Shown here: positions 63,130 to 64,000 of the stretch, piece by piece | How positions within the stretch are numbered: the stretch's first letter is position 1 | Layout: every line of letters starts with the position of its first letter | DNA from: Undibacter mobilis | Lineage (GTDB): Bacteria; Pseudomonadota; Alphaproteobacteria; Rhizobiales; Xanthobacteraceae | NCBI RefSeq assembly: GCF_003367195.1 | Contig: NZ_QRGO01000003.1 | Location: forward strand, 124,001-188,000 | Length of the DNA: 64,000 nucleotides | Reading direction: 5' to 3' | Program-made: the position numbers and the translations under genes | Notes under the pieces: model-generated | Databases searched by the model: none | The model's input: the letters and a program-made list of their open reading frames with translations, nothing else | Told to the model about the DNA's origin: nothing

Positions 63130-64000
<871 letters not shown>

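Overview
The window is GC-rich chromosomal DNA from an alphaproteobacterium. Gene content and order point to the Hyphomicrobiales, probably the Bradyrhizobium/Rhodopseudomonas/Pseudolabrys side (inference). The signs are the ntrC / ntrY-ntrX / D-amino-acid transaminase / hfq-hflX neighbourhood, bacterial phosphatidylcholine synthase, a beta-1,3/1,6-glucan (ndvB/ndvC-type) locus, an IalB-family protein, and several palindromic intergenic elements that I recall from Rhizobiales genomes. Almost all of it reads as core chromosome. I see no insertion sequence, CRISPR array, prophage or rRNA, and one tRNA (Ser, TGA).

Layout. 0-4.2 kb: beta-glucan locus (partial ndvB-like gene, small secreted protein, ndvC-like GH17 membrane protein), then a membrane protein and a SPOR-like envelope protein. 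4.3-8.9 kb: glmU and glmS (UDP-GlcNAc supply), DUF502 and DUF805 membrane proteins. 8.9-15 kb: recG, sdhE and mfd. 15-21.6 kb: a minus-strand block with a DsbA-family oxidoreductase, a degenerate GGDEF protein, a degenerate adenylate-forming enzyme and an orphan peptide-binding protein, then divergent ialB-like. 21.7-32.1 kb: hspQ, a malyl-CoA-lyase-like enzyme divergent from an AEC carrier and a CoA-transferase/racemase, a UbiH-type monooxygenase, the DUF2182-DUF1326-pcs run, an SDR, quinone oxidoreductase and an allantoate-amidohydrolase-like enzyme. 32.2-37.5 kb: SH3 protein, Ser/Thr kinase-USP fusion with an adjoining metallophosphatase, rimO and an Asp/Asn hydroxylase. 38-41 kb: TPR-methyltransferase, then a lower-GC orphan gene beside tRNA-Ser.

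41.3-52.5 kb holds an envelope and replication series (rlpA, D,D-carboxypeptidase, tmk, holB, later metG, tatD, MBL hydrolase). It is interrupted between holB and metG by about 4 kb of small regulators, phoH, a Cys-rich secreted protein and a DUF2778/Tlde1 protein. 52.7-64 kb: mazG, an ABC-F ATPase, hflX, hfq, D-amino-acid transaminase, ntrX, ntrY, an LLM flavin monooxygenase and the 3' part of ntrC, nearly all on the minus strand.

The strongest functional couplings are the nitrogen-signalling series, the envelope/replication series with stop-start overlaps, the kinase/phosphatase pair 3 bp apart, and the DUF2182/DUF1326 pair. TTG starts seem frequent (sdhE, DUF1326, phoH, hflX), usually with a good ribosome binding site. 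No single undescribed system stands out beyond doubt. The best candidates are the kinase-USP/metallophosphatase pair, the DUF2182/DUF1326 pair and the pseudo-enzyme pair at 15.7-18.6 kb.
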